Source of the DNA: Urechis unicinctus | Lineage: Eukaryota > Annelida > Polychaeta > Xenopneusta > Urechidae | DNA: 64,000 nucleotides | Assembly: GCA_034190875.2 (NCBI GenBank) | Contig: CM067358.1 | Location: 43,537,219-43,601,218, forward strand | Direction: 5' to 3' | Part shown: one piece after another, positions 28,185-39,942 of the stretch | Layout: each line of letters starts with the position of its first letter | Numbering within the stretch: the stretch's first letter is position 1 | Notes under the pieces: model-generated | What the model was told of the DNA's origin: nothing | What the model saw: only the letters and a program-made list of their open reading frames with translations | Databases searched by the model: none | Made by a program: the position numbers and the translations under genes

Positions 28185-29480
28185 ATGTTGGCAGTATATT
28201 AAGTTGTCAGGGATTTACGGGTGAAAACAATGATATCAATAAAATCTATGTGGTGTTTAGGAATACGAACGCTGCGAGCGAAATTAAACTCGTTAGGGAC
28301 CACTGAAATCCCGTCACATAAGCACACTCTCATTGATTACACCCATTTATCCATGCTGGTGCATAAACAACCGCAGGTGTGTAACAAGCCCAACAGCCCT
28401 AAGAAAACTGAATACGCGTGATCGTTAGCATGATCAGCATCGACGAGTTTATCCATGAATACGTCATTACACGTTGCAAACATCATGTCATATCGTTGAA
28501 GAATGCATGGACCATAAGCATATACCATTATATTTTTGATCTATTAATGTATGAAGCAAATATCATTTTGACATGCCGAAAGTGCCCAAAAAATATCGCT
28601 AAGCACTCTTAAGAAATACGACATTTGGCAGTATCATCTGATATCAGGACAATGCATGATTCGTGAAAATTGATACTACAACTTAAATATTTCGTTGAAT
28701 CAGCTTTACTTAAGCATTGACAATATATCGAAGTTAATATAAGATGAAAATATCAAAAAGACGACATCTGGCCCGATTAAGCAGATATCAGGCGATGTAT
28801 TTACGGTGAAAATTGACACCAGCTTCACATTACGAATGGATCAAATGTCAATGGTATATGATGTAAATATCGTATGGACATGACTAAAATGCTCATAATA
28901 TCGCTCGTAACATATGAAATACGATAATTGGCAGTATTTTCAGGGAATGGATCAATGGAGTGAATTGTTACTACAGCAGATATATTACACTGTACCAGCT
29001 TCACTTTATGCATTGACCATATATAGAAATGATTTACGATGTAAATATCATTTGGACACGCCACAGTGCCCAAAATATTATTCGCAGTCCCAGAAAGATG
29101 ACATTCGACAAGATTTAGCAGATATCAGGCGATGTATAAACGGTGAAAATTGATACTAGAACTGAAAAGTACGTTATATCGGATTCACGTTGTGCATTGA
29201 CAAGATATCAAAGGTGATATATATAGTAAATATCTTCTTGACATCTGCAATGTATAAACGGGGCAACTTGAAACTTCATCTAAAATATTACGTTGTACCA
29301 GCTCCACTTTATGCATGGACCATATACATCAAAGTTGACATGTGGTATCAGATCATCATCGCATGCCTACACGGGCTCAAAATATCATTGGCTATATATC
29401 AAAGGTGCTGTTTAAAGTTAATATAATCAAGACATGCCCATATCAGGCAAACACGTCACTTTACTGCCACGGTGCATAAA
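28185..29480. repeat. Satellite-like array, block A copy
   Basis: Head-to-tail diverged units of about 135-185 bp. Each holds, in order, a TTGGCAGTAT/GACATCTG start, GATATCAGGCGATGTAT, ACGGTGAAAATTGATAC, CCAGCTTCACTTTATGCATT, GACCATATAT, GATGTAAATATCATTTGGAC and AGTGCCCAAAATAT. About seven units are visible. Relative to the block B array it lacks about 310 bp (the equivalent of about 60735-61045). Confidence 0.75.
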
Positions 29481-32238
29481 TGTTGCGAATACGTGGCAGA
29501 CATGTTATAGTGTCAAATGTATTCAGAATTTCTTTTTTATGATTTAAAACTTTTGCTGTCTTAAAATAATCAAATGCGCAACATATATCTGAATAATTCT
29601 TTAAGAATAATATTATGCCTCGTGCAGGACAAGTTGCATTCCCGAAAGATTTTCAAGTTGAATGCGACGTGACATTCATATTGTGATTCTCGAAATTATC
29701 ATAATATTTCTACAAAGATTGCTGTGAAAAAGACATAAGGATTTCGCGAGTCCGTGATGTCATATCCGTGCTTAAGGTGGGAGTGTTCAGAGCCTCGGCT
29801 AGAGAACTGCACATGTCTACCAGAGCCTCTGTAGTATATTTTGTCAGCTAGCTACTGCAAAATTAGATTACAAGGGCACCAACATCATGAATCAAATGAA
29901 CGATATCCTGTGGCCTCTTTTATTTTCCATTAGTCTGTGAACATATTGGTCGGAAATACCAGACAAATCAATCACGTTACCTACAGACGCCGGTACAATG
30001 TACAAGGAACAATAATCATTGATTAAGCATACGCACACTGGCGGGCGATATGAAGGGCTTGTATATTGATATCACTAATTGGGTCATTGTACGGGTCGTT
30101 CTAGGCACTCGGATGAAGTTTTTTTCCAGAACTTAACCATGTGTAGCTACAACTGTAACGCTAAAAGCACGGGCCCGACAAATGAAGGAATAACATTAAT
30201 GCTACTCATTGAGATGATCATTGAATCCTAACACATAATTTGTAGGTGAGATGAGTTTCTGTCTGCCAACATTTTGCATCGACTTGAGTCAGAATCTTGA
30301 AAGTAACGAACATCATTTTACCAACCGGCAAACAGTTGCCCACCAACCCACTATCAGGTTATCTATTTCATCAAATTGTTAATTAGAAGCTTCCAACCTT
30401 CAGAGTCCAACAAAATATTAGGTATTGTAGCTGCTACCGACATGGCATTGCTGTTGCAAGAGGATTCGACAGTACATGGCATGTAGTATAAGGAAGCTAC
30501 AGCTGGAACACCTCCTGTACTGCACCAGCATTATCGGCGTTGATCAATATGAATGATTTAAGAATTGATATGAGAATAGCAATATATAATGATATTGATA
30601 TTGGTAGGCTGTCATTAGATGGAAGCATATTACCAAGCAAAGCAGTTGATGTCCATTCAAGGGCAATAATCGGACCGGAATTTGATAACAAGCCCCTTTT
30701 GTGCCTTCTTCCAGGTCGACCAAATAAGCTTTTGGTCATACCCCATGAAAGTTGACCATTTGGAGCCTCAAGAACAATCTATTGGCAATTGTCACACTGC
30801 CTAGGGACTGCATCATTTAAATCGTTTGCTACAAATATGGCCAAATATAATCTTCATCAAAACGATATGCCGGTCATTTATTTCATCCAACTAATCGAAA
30901 CCAATATTAACTCGGCAAAAGAATAATAAATGTCGTTGAAACACAGCTGAATAGGATTAACCGAAATCCCCAATGCCTAGTCAATATTGACAAAAATGTT
31001 TCAATTATGCTTAATCAATTAAGTAGGCGTAAAGTAGCAACGCAGCACTGTTATAAGCAATATCAATACATTGCATATTTTCTAATTTAGAACTGATTGC
31101 TTTATTGATTGACTGATCGAAAATAATCTGCTATGCGAGACTCAGTGGGACCAATTTATACTGAAATCAGAGTTATGTGTGTGTACATATAATGGTTTTA
31201 TTGCATGAGGGAATCTGATGCCTGAATCCACTTGCTCTAGATGGAAATAAATTACTGTTTTGGTACTTTACGCCTCATATGATTAATCAGTTACAATGCT
31301 ACTGCTTTTTGGCATGAAATAAAACGTTGTAATTAAATCATTCTCGCCATTATTGCACTCCTTCGTGACCTTGGTGGTTTTCTATTGATGTTGCATCAAT
31401 TAAAGGGTTACTTGTGCAGTGCACCATTTTGATCACCCACTAACGCCCGCCAACACTAATGATGTATAAAGCCAACTTTTCCTAAAATAATCATCAGCTA
31501 CTTAACCTACGATTTACATAATGATAACAAAAGAACAACCTTAATGCACTATACCTGTGGAGCCAGCTAGAGGCAAAAATGTAGAGAACTGTTTACAAAA
31601 TGAATAACTTTGGTTGAAGCAAAAACTAGTTTGTATCAATCAACCTGTTGTGAAATGGAAGAAACCACGTCATGTAATATATATATATAACTAGTGCACT
31701 AATGCACTTGCACTTGTTCCAAATCGTCAAATCTTAATATCACCAAACACGAACTCTATGTGTGCCGCTCCCGAATTCGCCCGAACCTACACATATTCAG
31801 CTTGATTATGATTGCCGCGATGGCAATACTAATATTGCTGACTCTCTGAGCGACAGGTGCATAATAATATTATTTTAGGCATGAATAAAGCGTCATTTAT
31901 AATGATACATTCTCATTTTATTTTCTCAAGTGTTTTCATTTTTTTCTTGAAAAATGGATTATGTTCGTCGCACGCGGGCTCTGCTTAACCACAGAAACGA
32001 TCCAGACTTGGCACAAGAGCTGACTAGACGTTCTTTGACATACTGCAAATTTGACACACACGATTTGGTGCGGCAATATCATTAGTGGAAAGGGCCACAA
32101 AATTGCAATATCGCCAAAGTGGTCAATAAACATTCCGCGATTGCACCCTTGTGCTGAGTAAGTCCCTCCACAACAGTTTCGTACGAAGCAATACAAACGT
32201 GAAAGATAACCGCCGTGCAAGAGGGGATGCAAGCTAGG

Positions 32239-32394
32239 TTAATTATAGAACAGTGGAGCTTTTGTCCAAAAAATATTTTTGTCAGCGGTTGGTTTGACCT
32301 GTGTTATGGTCTCCTCCATGAAACATCGTACATCAATAAGCATCAAAGCAGCAGCCGCAGCGGCAACAGGCAGACGCCTCCTAATCAGACACAT
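32239..32394 (-). CDS. Possible small secreted peptide (weak)
   Basis: A 51-codon frame from ATG at 32394. It begins MCLIRRRLPVAAAAAALMLI, a basic start followed by a hydrophobic core that would make a fair signal peptide, and ends in a short Lys/Asn/Phe tail. An in-frame ATG at 32472 would extend it to 77 codons but bury the signal. The alanine run comes from a GCN-rich stretch that also gives polyalanine on the plus strand. A possible donor (ACACAG/GTCAAA) lies inside. No TATA box or known family was found. Confidence 0.2.
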   Translation of the reverse strand: MCLIRRRLPVAAAAAALMLIDVRCFMEETITQVKPTADKNIFWTKAPLFYN

Positions 32395-35300
32395 CACTAG
32401 TGGACAACACGTGGGTAAGAATTCGCATGCATGTATTGATGATTTACATGATACTAACAAACTTCTATTCACACCTCATGTGACTCGCTGTCATTAGTTA
32501 ACTCATAAGAAGGTTGTCAATTACAAAGAAATTTTGGACCTGTAATATTTAACATTTCGCAAATTCGTTATAAATGTAAATACTTACAAAGCCAAGAAAT
32601 CATGGTTTAGTTTTACATATGTTTGACTGCTAACTGCCATCGATGTATGTTTTCTGCGGAACCTTTCTTAATCGCAGATAGTCATTGTTGCATTTATGTC
32701 ATACTAGGGTTAGTGTAAAGATCGAGTGAATGCATGATGCATTTCAAACTACACCTTTTCGTACAGTCTATAACAAACAATATGGATTAATCTTGGCTTT
32801 TATTAATTATTTTTTTGCTTATCATAAAACAGGTTGTTGTATCCATAAATCATGCAGCGGTTCAATGATTGTATTTTACCTACGACTAAACAGTTGGTAT
32901 TTAGATTATCCATGTTCATGTCAGGTCAGGCGATATCAGCAGCATAGTCGACAACGGAATGTTAGTCGTTTGTGTGTAATGCACTTCATCGGTAACGCCT
33001 AGTGGTAATATTTGCCTGTCATTAGCTGAAGCTGATGGGTTGTTACAAGCTGTGTTTGGCACGTTCTGGCAATAATTGGTGCTTTTGTTATCTCCCGCTG
33101 ACTTTGAATATAACACCCTCGTTTTGCTGTCCGCATTTTTTTATAATATTACGTAAATATCGCAATCTGCTTAGATCAACTGCAAACCTTTGTTCAAGTG
33201 ATATGCGTAGCATTTAATGTGTGCTGATGTGATGTACTTATCCCAATGAAGCCACAGTATGTTAGTGTGAATGATCAGTTTCCGTTATTCAGAACACGGA
33301 TTCTTATCCAACCTATATGGTAGGGCTATGTAGGATCATTTCGACATACGTAATTCTGCGTTTACCATACAACATTTATGAATTATGTACAAATCAAATT
33401 ATATATTCTAATTTCCATCCTGTCAAGTGCATGATATCATTGCGTGATAATTATCCCAATCCCGGGAAAGTGGAACCTACGCAAACGCTAATGTGCATGA
33501 CAATACACTACTAAGCGGATAGATGACTGTTAAAAGCCGAATCGTGAATTTATAGTGGGCACGAAAGTTACCCATATTATATATATCGAAGGCTTGAAAT
33601 ATGTTGTCCAATGTACGTGGAGAACAAATTACATCCGTATAGGCAAGCATATGCAAATGATTAGTGGTCCAAATCACAGCACGATCAACTAAATATTTTG
33701 TGAAGGCGTCGTCTAGACATTCCTTAACCCCTGCTTCTTGCATTCGCCTACGTAAATGTAACAGCATTCGAGGAAATGAGTTTATGCGTACGTGCCTCAT
33801 TTGGCTCAAGCAGCACGTCCGCACAATATCGGAGTAGTTAGGTTAACCTAAGATGTCAATCAATGTTACCTAATATTTATCAACTAATAGACTTAATTTA
33901 CATTCAGATTGGCTGTTTTACTTGGTTTAGGGAAGAGTTTGATTGAATAATGTCACAGATCACTTGCTTTTCTCTAATGAGTCCTCTCCTTTCATTTTGC
34001 ATGTTGTACGGAATTACATTGCATTGCGTATGTGCATAAATTGTGTATGAGTATCGGCTATGACTACATTCTACCATTATTACATCACTTATAGCTCAAG
34101 ATATCTAAGTGGACCATATGGTCCGTGTATGGCCAATGTAGATATAAAACAGGACTGGTTAAAACATCAGAAGCTGTTGTCAGCCAGGTAATTGATGGGG
34201 AATGGAAATAAAAGTCCCCATCGCAAGTCGGATACGATCATCTAATATCCACCATGGGAAGGGAAAACACAGAGAATGGTTGGATATGGCCTATCTGCAA
34301 AGTCAACTGTAAGCAGTGAGTGACCCTTACTTTATATTCTAACTGCAAATACGCAAAAGCAACAGCCACGCGTCAGAATGGTTGGGCGAGGTCAAAGGAT
34401 TGTTCTATGTTAGAAGTTTCAATATTTCGTTAGAGCAGAGACGGGTGCACACATTGCAAGCAAGAACCCGTCTGCTATGAGATCAGCGACACTAAATTCG
34501 TATTTAACCTTAGAGGCTGGGTATGTCCAATAGAAATGTGGTCGATACTGTCAGACAAAATGTCTCTCGTTAAGGTTGGCAAGGGACAGGGTACATGACG
34601 CATCAGCTGCAACAGCATATGTGATAAGCTGCTTCTATGATTAGCTAAACCGTTCTGCATTCTGTTAGTGCAAATACAGCCAATATCCATCAAAATGGTA
34701 CTCGATCCTTTACTCGCATGGTTGAGGCTTACACACAAATGGCATACAGGTTGACAATGATAGAACCTGCTAAATTATTCTAAGTGACTCGACGGCCTAC
34801 ATTTGTGCACATATGTTGTAGCCGCCAGGGCGACTGCAAACGGTACTGTTCATGATAAAACGCTTTGTAGATCTGGTCTGTGACATGAACGATAGATAAA
34901 TATCGGGATGAATTAATTAGATACATCCTCTCGCTTACGCTGTCATCCCACACTAAATAACGGTTCACAATAACCCGGTATATTTAACTCGGTACATAGA
35001 GAGGAAGATGGCCCCGTGGATTCAACGGACTTGGTAAATGTGGCGTTTAGACCTGTTGATTGTTGGAGTTAGCCATCCTAGCACAGCTATTAGGATAATG
35101 GTCTTTGCGGTCATACACCTTTTGTTTGGCTGCTGCAATTTTATTTTTGTTCGAGTCTGCTTTCATTATTTCATGCAATAGGTAATGGGAGGAAATACTG
35201 TGTTCTTGTTTGCGGCTAACAGATCTTTGGTCTAAATTGCAACCTTCCGCAGTGCTGTTGCTGCGATGACATTGGCACCATCATGAGGCCGCATCTACGT

Positions 35301-35820
35301 TAAAGGCATAGGAAGTTACTGTAGATGCCAAATTATTCAAGTGTCGATGACCTTGGCCTCAGCAGATCGTTTTTTAGTGTCACGATGATTGATCATAGTA
35401 TAAAAAACTACTAGCAGACTACAATTCCCCATTCAGACGTACAATAAATCGTTTGCTAATTTTTGTCTATTATAATGGGCCTAGGAATGAATCGGTCTTG
35501 TATGAATTAATAATGCATTATCTTCAAAAGTATTCCAAAGCAACCTACCAACCAACAGTTTGTTTCGTTTTATAAACCATTGTGAGCAAAACGTTTGTCG
35601 CCGTCTTTCTTGCAATTGGGAGTAGCGACAATGTCCCGTAAGAACAGATGAGCTCTCAACATGCCATATTTGCTTTATGATTCACGTCCCGGCCAGAATA
35701 AGGAATTGGATTGCGCAAAAGCCACTTAAGAAGAATTAATTAACAACGACATATGCGGGCCGCTTTTCGCTAGAACTGTCGCTAGAAATGACGTGTACAT
35801 ACACACATACACATATGTAC

Positions 35821-35913
35821 ACATATATATATATACACACACATTTATCCATACATATATATTTATCCATACATATATATATATATATATATATATGCAT
35901 AGTTGATATAACC

Positions 35914-36009
<96 letters not shown>

Positions 36010-36017
36010 CTATATAG
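35821..36017. repeat. (AT)n microsatellite
   Basis: About 200 bp of AT dinucleotides, preceded by two copies of ATTTATCCATACATATATAT and an ACAC-rich start. Confidence 0.95.
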
Positions 36018-39000
36018 ATATTCGGAATTCGGATAATATTATACGAGATGCAAAGTTTATCAGCGACGTCTTACCAAAACGAAACTGTGACATACAACTA
36101 ACCTGCTTAGTACCTCTGGTCGAAAAATTAACCATTAGCAATACGACTTCAATTGGAGACACTTTAAATTAACTGATTGATTGCATGTAGTTCCTTAATT
36201 TCGTAGAAAATGGGCAACCATGCTATCGATAAGCCAACTAACACCAAAGAAATAACATTTGAATTATGTGGAATATATACGAAATGACATACCTTTTCGG
36301 TCCATATGAGATTTTTCACAGCGATAACGCATACGACGAATTATGCTTCTTTATTCCATACAAACTGATCAAATTAATGAAAACGAGATGGCTTCCCGGA
36401 CAAATCTGTGATTTTACTTGCACTGGCGAACAATACAGCCCTTCAAATCTACACGACGATAGTTGGGCAACCATTCTCAACAACATGGCATTCCCACAAA
36501 AAGAGAAAACCGGAATTACATCAACGGGCAGACTGCAATATATAAAATTAGCTGTTTTCGATTCAGGATGGCATACACTGTTAACCTGAGCAGTAACTTT
36601 TCCTAAGCTCTGGTGACCTATTACCTTACCGTTTTCAAAAACAATCGAAAACACTGTGACTTATGCGGTCAAATACCAATATCTGCAGTCTATAACTGTG
36701 AGCTTAGGCTATCAAATGAAACTTTGCTCATCCATGAATGCTCTTGAGTAAATACATATCAAACGCAATGTGTGATTTTTGGCCAAGGAGGCAGTAAAAT
36801 GAATTGGCAAAAACGCAATAGCAGTAAATCCGTTCGGTAAGGAGACTTTTATGTACGTTTGTCTATTGGTTCTTTCTTTAATCGCAAATGTGAAATAATT
36901 TAAACCCACTTGAGTCCAGATACGACTGACCATCATGTGTTCTGACTTCCTAGCTCGTGGACGGCAACTCTTCCATATGTCCATGATAAAGACTGTTAAT
37001 GATCTGCTAAACTATGACGTCAGAGAACTCCTCAGAGCTGAGAGCAGCGCCGCTAACGTCACCCCCTTCACACGTGGTAGAGAACATATCCAGTGAAGCA
37101 ATATATGCAAAAAATATTTGTAATGGTCATCAGTTATAAACACAGTGTTAACGGTTGCTACAAGACATACAGTGTATAAATTATGGATGCCGATGGAAAA
37201 GTAGACCACAGTGTGGTTTCTTTGATCCGGATGCATCACATTAGCGCTGTAAATTCGCTTTCCTGTCGGAAAGACACTCAGCACATGTTCTGGGTAAGCA
37301 CTAACACTTCATTCTTTGAGATTCTGACATACCTGGTTGCATGTGTCCCGGTCAGCGCAAGCTACTTTGTCTGCATTACACACATGTAAAATATGTAAGA
37401 AACTGCAGGAAAATAGATAAGTAGGGCATAAGCAAATCATGATGAATTGGCAGGCTTATTACGATCGAATGGCATGGAACCTACTGGAATAAGCCGTGAT
37501 ATGCCTGTATGAGAGATTCTACTTAGCCACCAGGAATGACAAAAAACAGAAAGGGGAGGAACTTTAGGTAGGCCGCCATCATGATTTCTGCTTGAGCATG
37601 GGGCACGTTCCTGACCGCTATTGACCTCTGTACACATATGTGGTCGATACAACACACACGGCCCATTCGAGCATACGCCGCTTATATACAAGACGCTGCG
37701 ATGAATGCAAAAGTTGCTGAACACCCACGAAGTCGTTGTATAAACTGGACGGTCTTACTGTGTCATTTTATACCACATTTCATTACAGCATTATTGTACC
37801 TGATCTGTGCACCAGGCATTTATAGCCATATTGCTAGACCGAACACCATACCTGGCCACGTGTAGTCGGCATCATGAGGTACGAACACGTGGAAGGCAAC
37901 GTCGTGTAGGACCTTTGTGGCTGATGCTATCGTGTCTCATGGACTCAAAGCCCCCGATCCGAACCAGACCTGTCGTAGCATTCATAGTTTAGGATGTAAG
38001 TTTAGGATGTAAGTGGAAACTAGATATATAAACAATTGCCCAAACTCAGAAGAAGCAGCATTAGGATATTGAAATGCTTTGTGTTTGGCCAGAGGCTGAA
38101 CCATGTACCTACCAGTATATAATGCATTGAACGACCAGCCAGGTGTGATGTGCTTGTCTTTGCCTGACATGACGCCTGCAGACAATCAATATGACTAAGG
38201 TTGCCATCAGAAACAGCCAGTAGCAATACTGTGAAATATTGTTCTAGACGCTGTGTTATATTGCAAAGTGCGGTTTTGTCAATTCCGCCGCTTACAAACT
38301 TGAAATAACTAATGCTTATCAATTTCATTATTTTTATAGCGATTCACTGACTGCTATCCTTTCTCCTAGGATCAGAATGAAATATAAGACGCGAAAGAGA
38401 TTGTCTAACTAGTCTATATTTGGCGCCTCGAAAAGCCGGGTATGATGTCCATGACAGTATTGAAGAAAGTGCCCCAATGTATTGATACTGGCCTGTTTAT
38501 GCCCATCTCTCCAGGTCAGCTGCTCTACACATTAGCCACCCAGGGATATGAGGCGTTACTGTAAAGCTGCTTGGACTATAAATCGATATATTATTGCTTT
38601 GTTATCGTATCCCTTATGAACGGCAAGTAAGTTTGAATGACACGTCCTGATAGAACCTTTCGTCGGACGAATGTCTTGCAATAGGCTGGTAAATCACAGG
38701 AACGACCTTACAATTGGAAGTGGCATAATCCGCCTGTCACGATTAAACTTGGATTAAAGTCACATATTATGTGTGGAACAGGCGTATAAATGATATATAT
38801 AGTGGGATGTTATATCAAGTGTTGTATTCGGTGTGTGAATATCTCTAAAGCTGATATTCCAGCACCAATAACATCATGAGCAAATACACGGTTTGAAATC
38901 GCAAAATAATCATCTGGAGTCGAGAGTGTTGAAAAAGCAGCGTAATTTGTGGCAAACCGGCAGCGAATTAAAAATGATAAACGAAAAATGTACAGAACAT

Positions 39001-39399
39001 TGCAAGTTCGATATATTTTTTTTCGGCGAAAGTACATTAAGGCGCTGCTGACAAAAATAAATAGTGAATGATTTTTTTACTGCCCAGTGACAATCCAGTT
39101 GCGACACAAAAGTGACTACACGGCAGAAGGAAACAGCGATCTTGTTACGTACAATGCATGGAAAAGTGTTATTGTGTTGGCATTTGGTATTCTTCGAACA
39201 GAGGGAACGATGAGATAAATTATATTCCATACAGGGTTCACTTTTGTAACCAATAGTTTGGCATGTTTATCGCGAGGCCTGACCTCTAAAAGACCACAGT
39301 CTTCCAGTGCTGCGACTGCTGTTTTAACATTTGTCAACCGTTTCATTTTGATGTTCGTTGCTGCTTCTATTTAACTCGACCAACGGCATATTTGCCATA

Positions 39400-39402
<3 letters not shown>

Positions 39403-39469
<67 letters not shown>

Positions 39470-39478
39470 GAGATATAT

Positions 39479-39560
<82 letters not shown>

Positions 39561-39578
39561 CATATATATATATATATA
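39403..39578. repeat. (AT)n microsatellite
   Basis: About 175 bp of AT dinucleotides with a few CAT and GAGAT interruptions. It ends 365 bp before the left breakpoint of the 8.4-kb tandem duplication. Confidence 0.95.
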
Positions 39579-39942
39579 CATAGAAGATTGGTACTGCACA
39601 CGTGATTGTGTCATTGTTGTCTAATATTCCACATAATTCCCTTCATCACTGTGATATTTACCTACCTTTCTTTGATTGATCTGACTGCTAAATAGCCCTG
39701 TCGTTACATAATGTCGTCTTATGTGTCCACAAAGGAGCGTCAATGGAAATGCAGTCACCTAATGTAAGAAGCACAGCAAATCCGAGAAACAAGCAATATA
39801 TATGGCGGAAGAGACACAGAAATTGTGGTCTCAGACATACACCGACAACATATCATTTCCCGCCGGAAGCGTGTGATTTGACGGAGCCGGCAATTGCTTT
39901 GGTGCTTCTTATTACTCGGACAATGTACATAAATTTCGTTTG

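Larger units (their letters stand above)
17392..31760. repeat. Segmental duplicate, block A
   Basis: Collinear with block B (45973-64000) at roughly 80-90 % identity by eye. Matching landmarks: 17392-17840 with 45973-46390 and 54448-54860; 18430-19060 with 47000-47735; 21395-23886 with 56230-58689; 28600-29480 with 59975-61160; 29797-31760 with 62118-64000. A-only pieces are 17845-18430, 19060-21390, 23887-25000 and most of 26551-28185. Outside the features listed separately, A holds only short frames. Most of these are broken in the B copy, so they are unlikely to be genes. Confidence 0.85.
31761..39942. other. Mostly single-copy spacer
   Basis: No gene is supported apart from the weak candidate at 32239. 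Frames of 107 codons (36266-36589, plus) and 112 codons (36316-36654, minus) overlap on opposite strands without motifs. A CRE palindrome lies at 37015-37022. About 200 bp at 34760-34970 looks distantly related to 41640-41800. Confidence 0.45.

Noticed and set aside
28185-29480. CRISPR-like appearance of spaced repeats
   Set aside because: Units are 135-185 bp, diverged and without unique spacers of constant size, in eukaryotic DNA; this is a tandem satellite-like array.
30497-30739. 80-codon minus frame retained in block B (62819-63025) with two in-frame length differences
   Set aside because: Amino-acid changes are at least as frequent as silent ones and the flanking sequence is equally conserved, so no coding signal is evident.
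35788-36036. Tyr-Ile repeat frames at AT tracts (also 17124-17348, 23976-24167 and 39324-39614)
   Set aside because: TATATA reads Tyr-Ile in every frame; these are repeat artefacts.
36266-36654. Overlapping 107-codon plus and 112-codon minus frames
   Set aside because: They overlap on opposite strands, have no motif, signal peptide or splice support, and cannot both be real.
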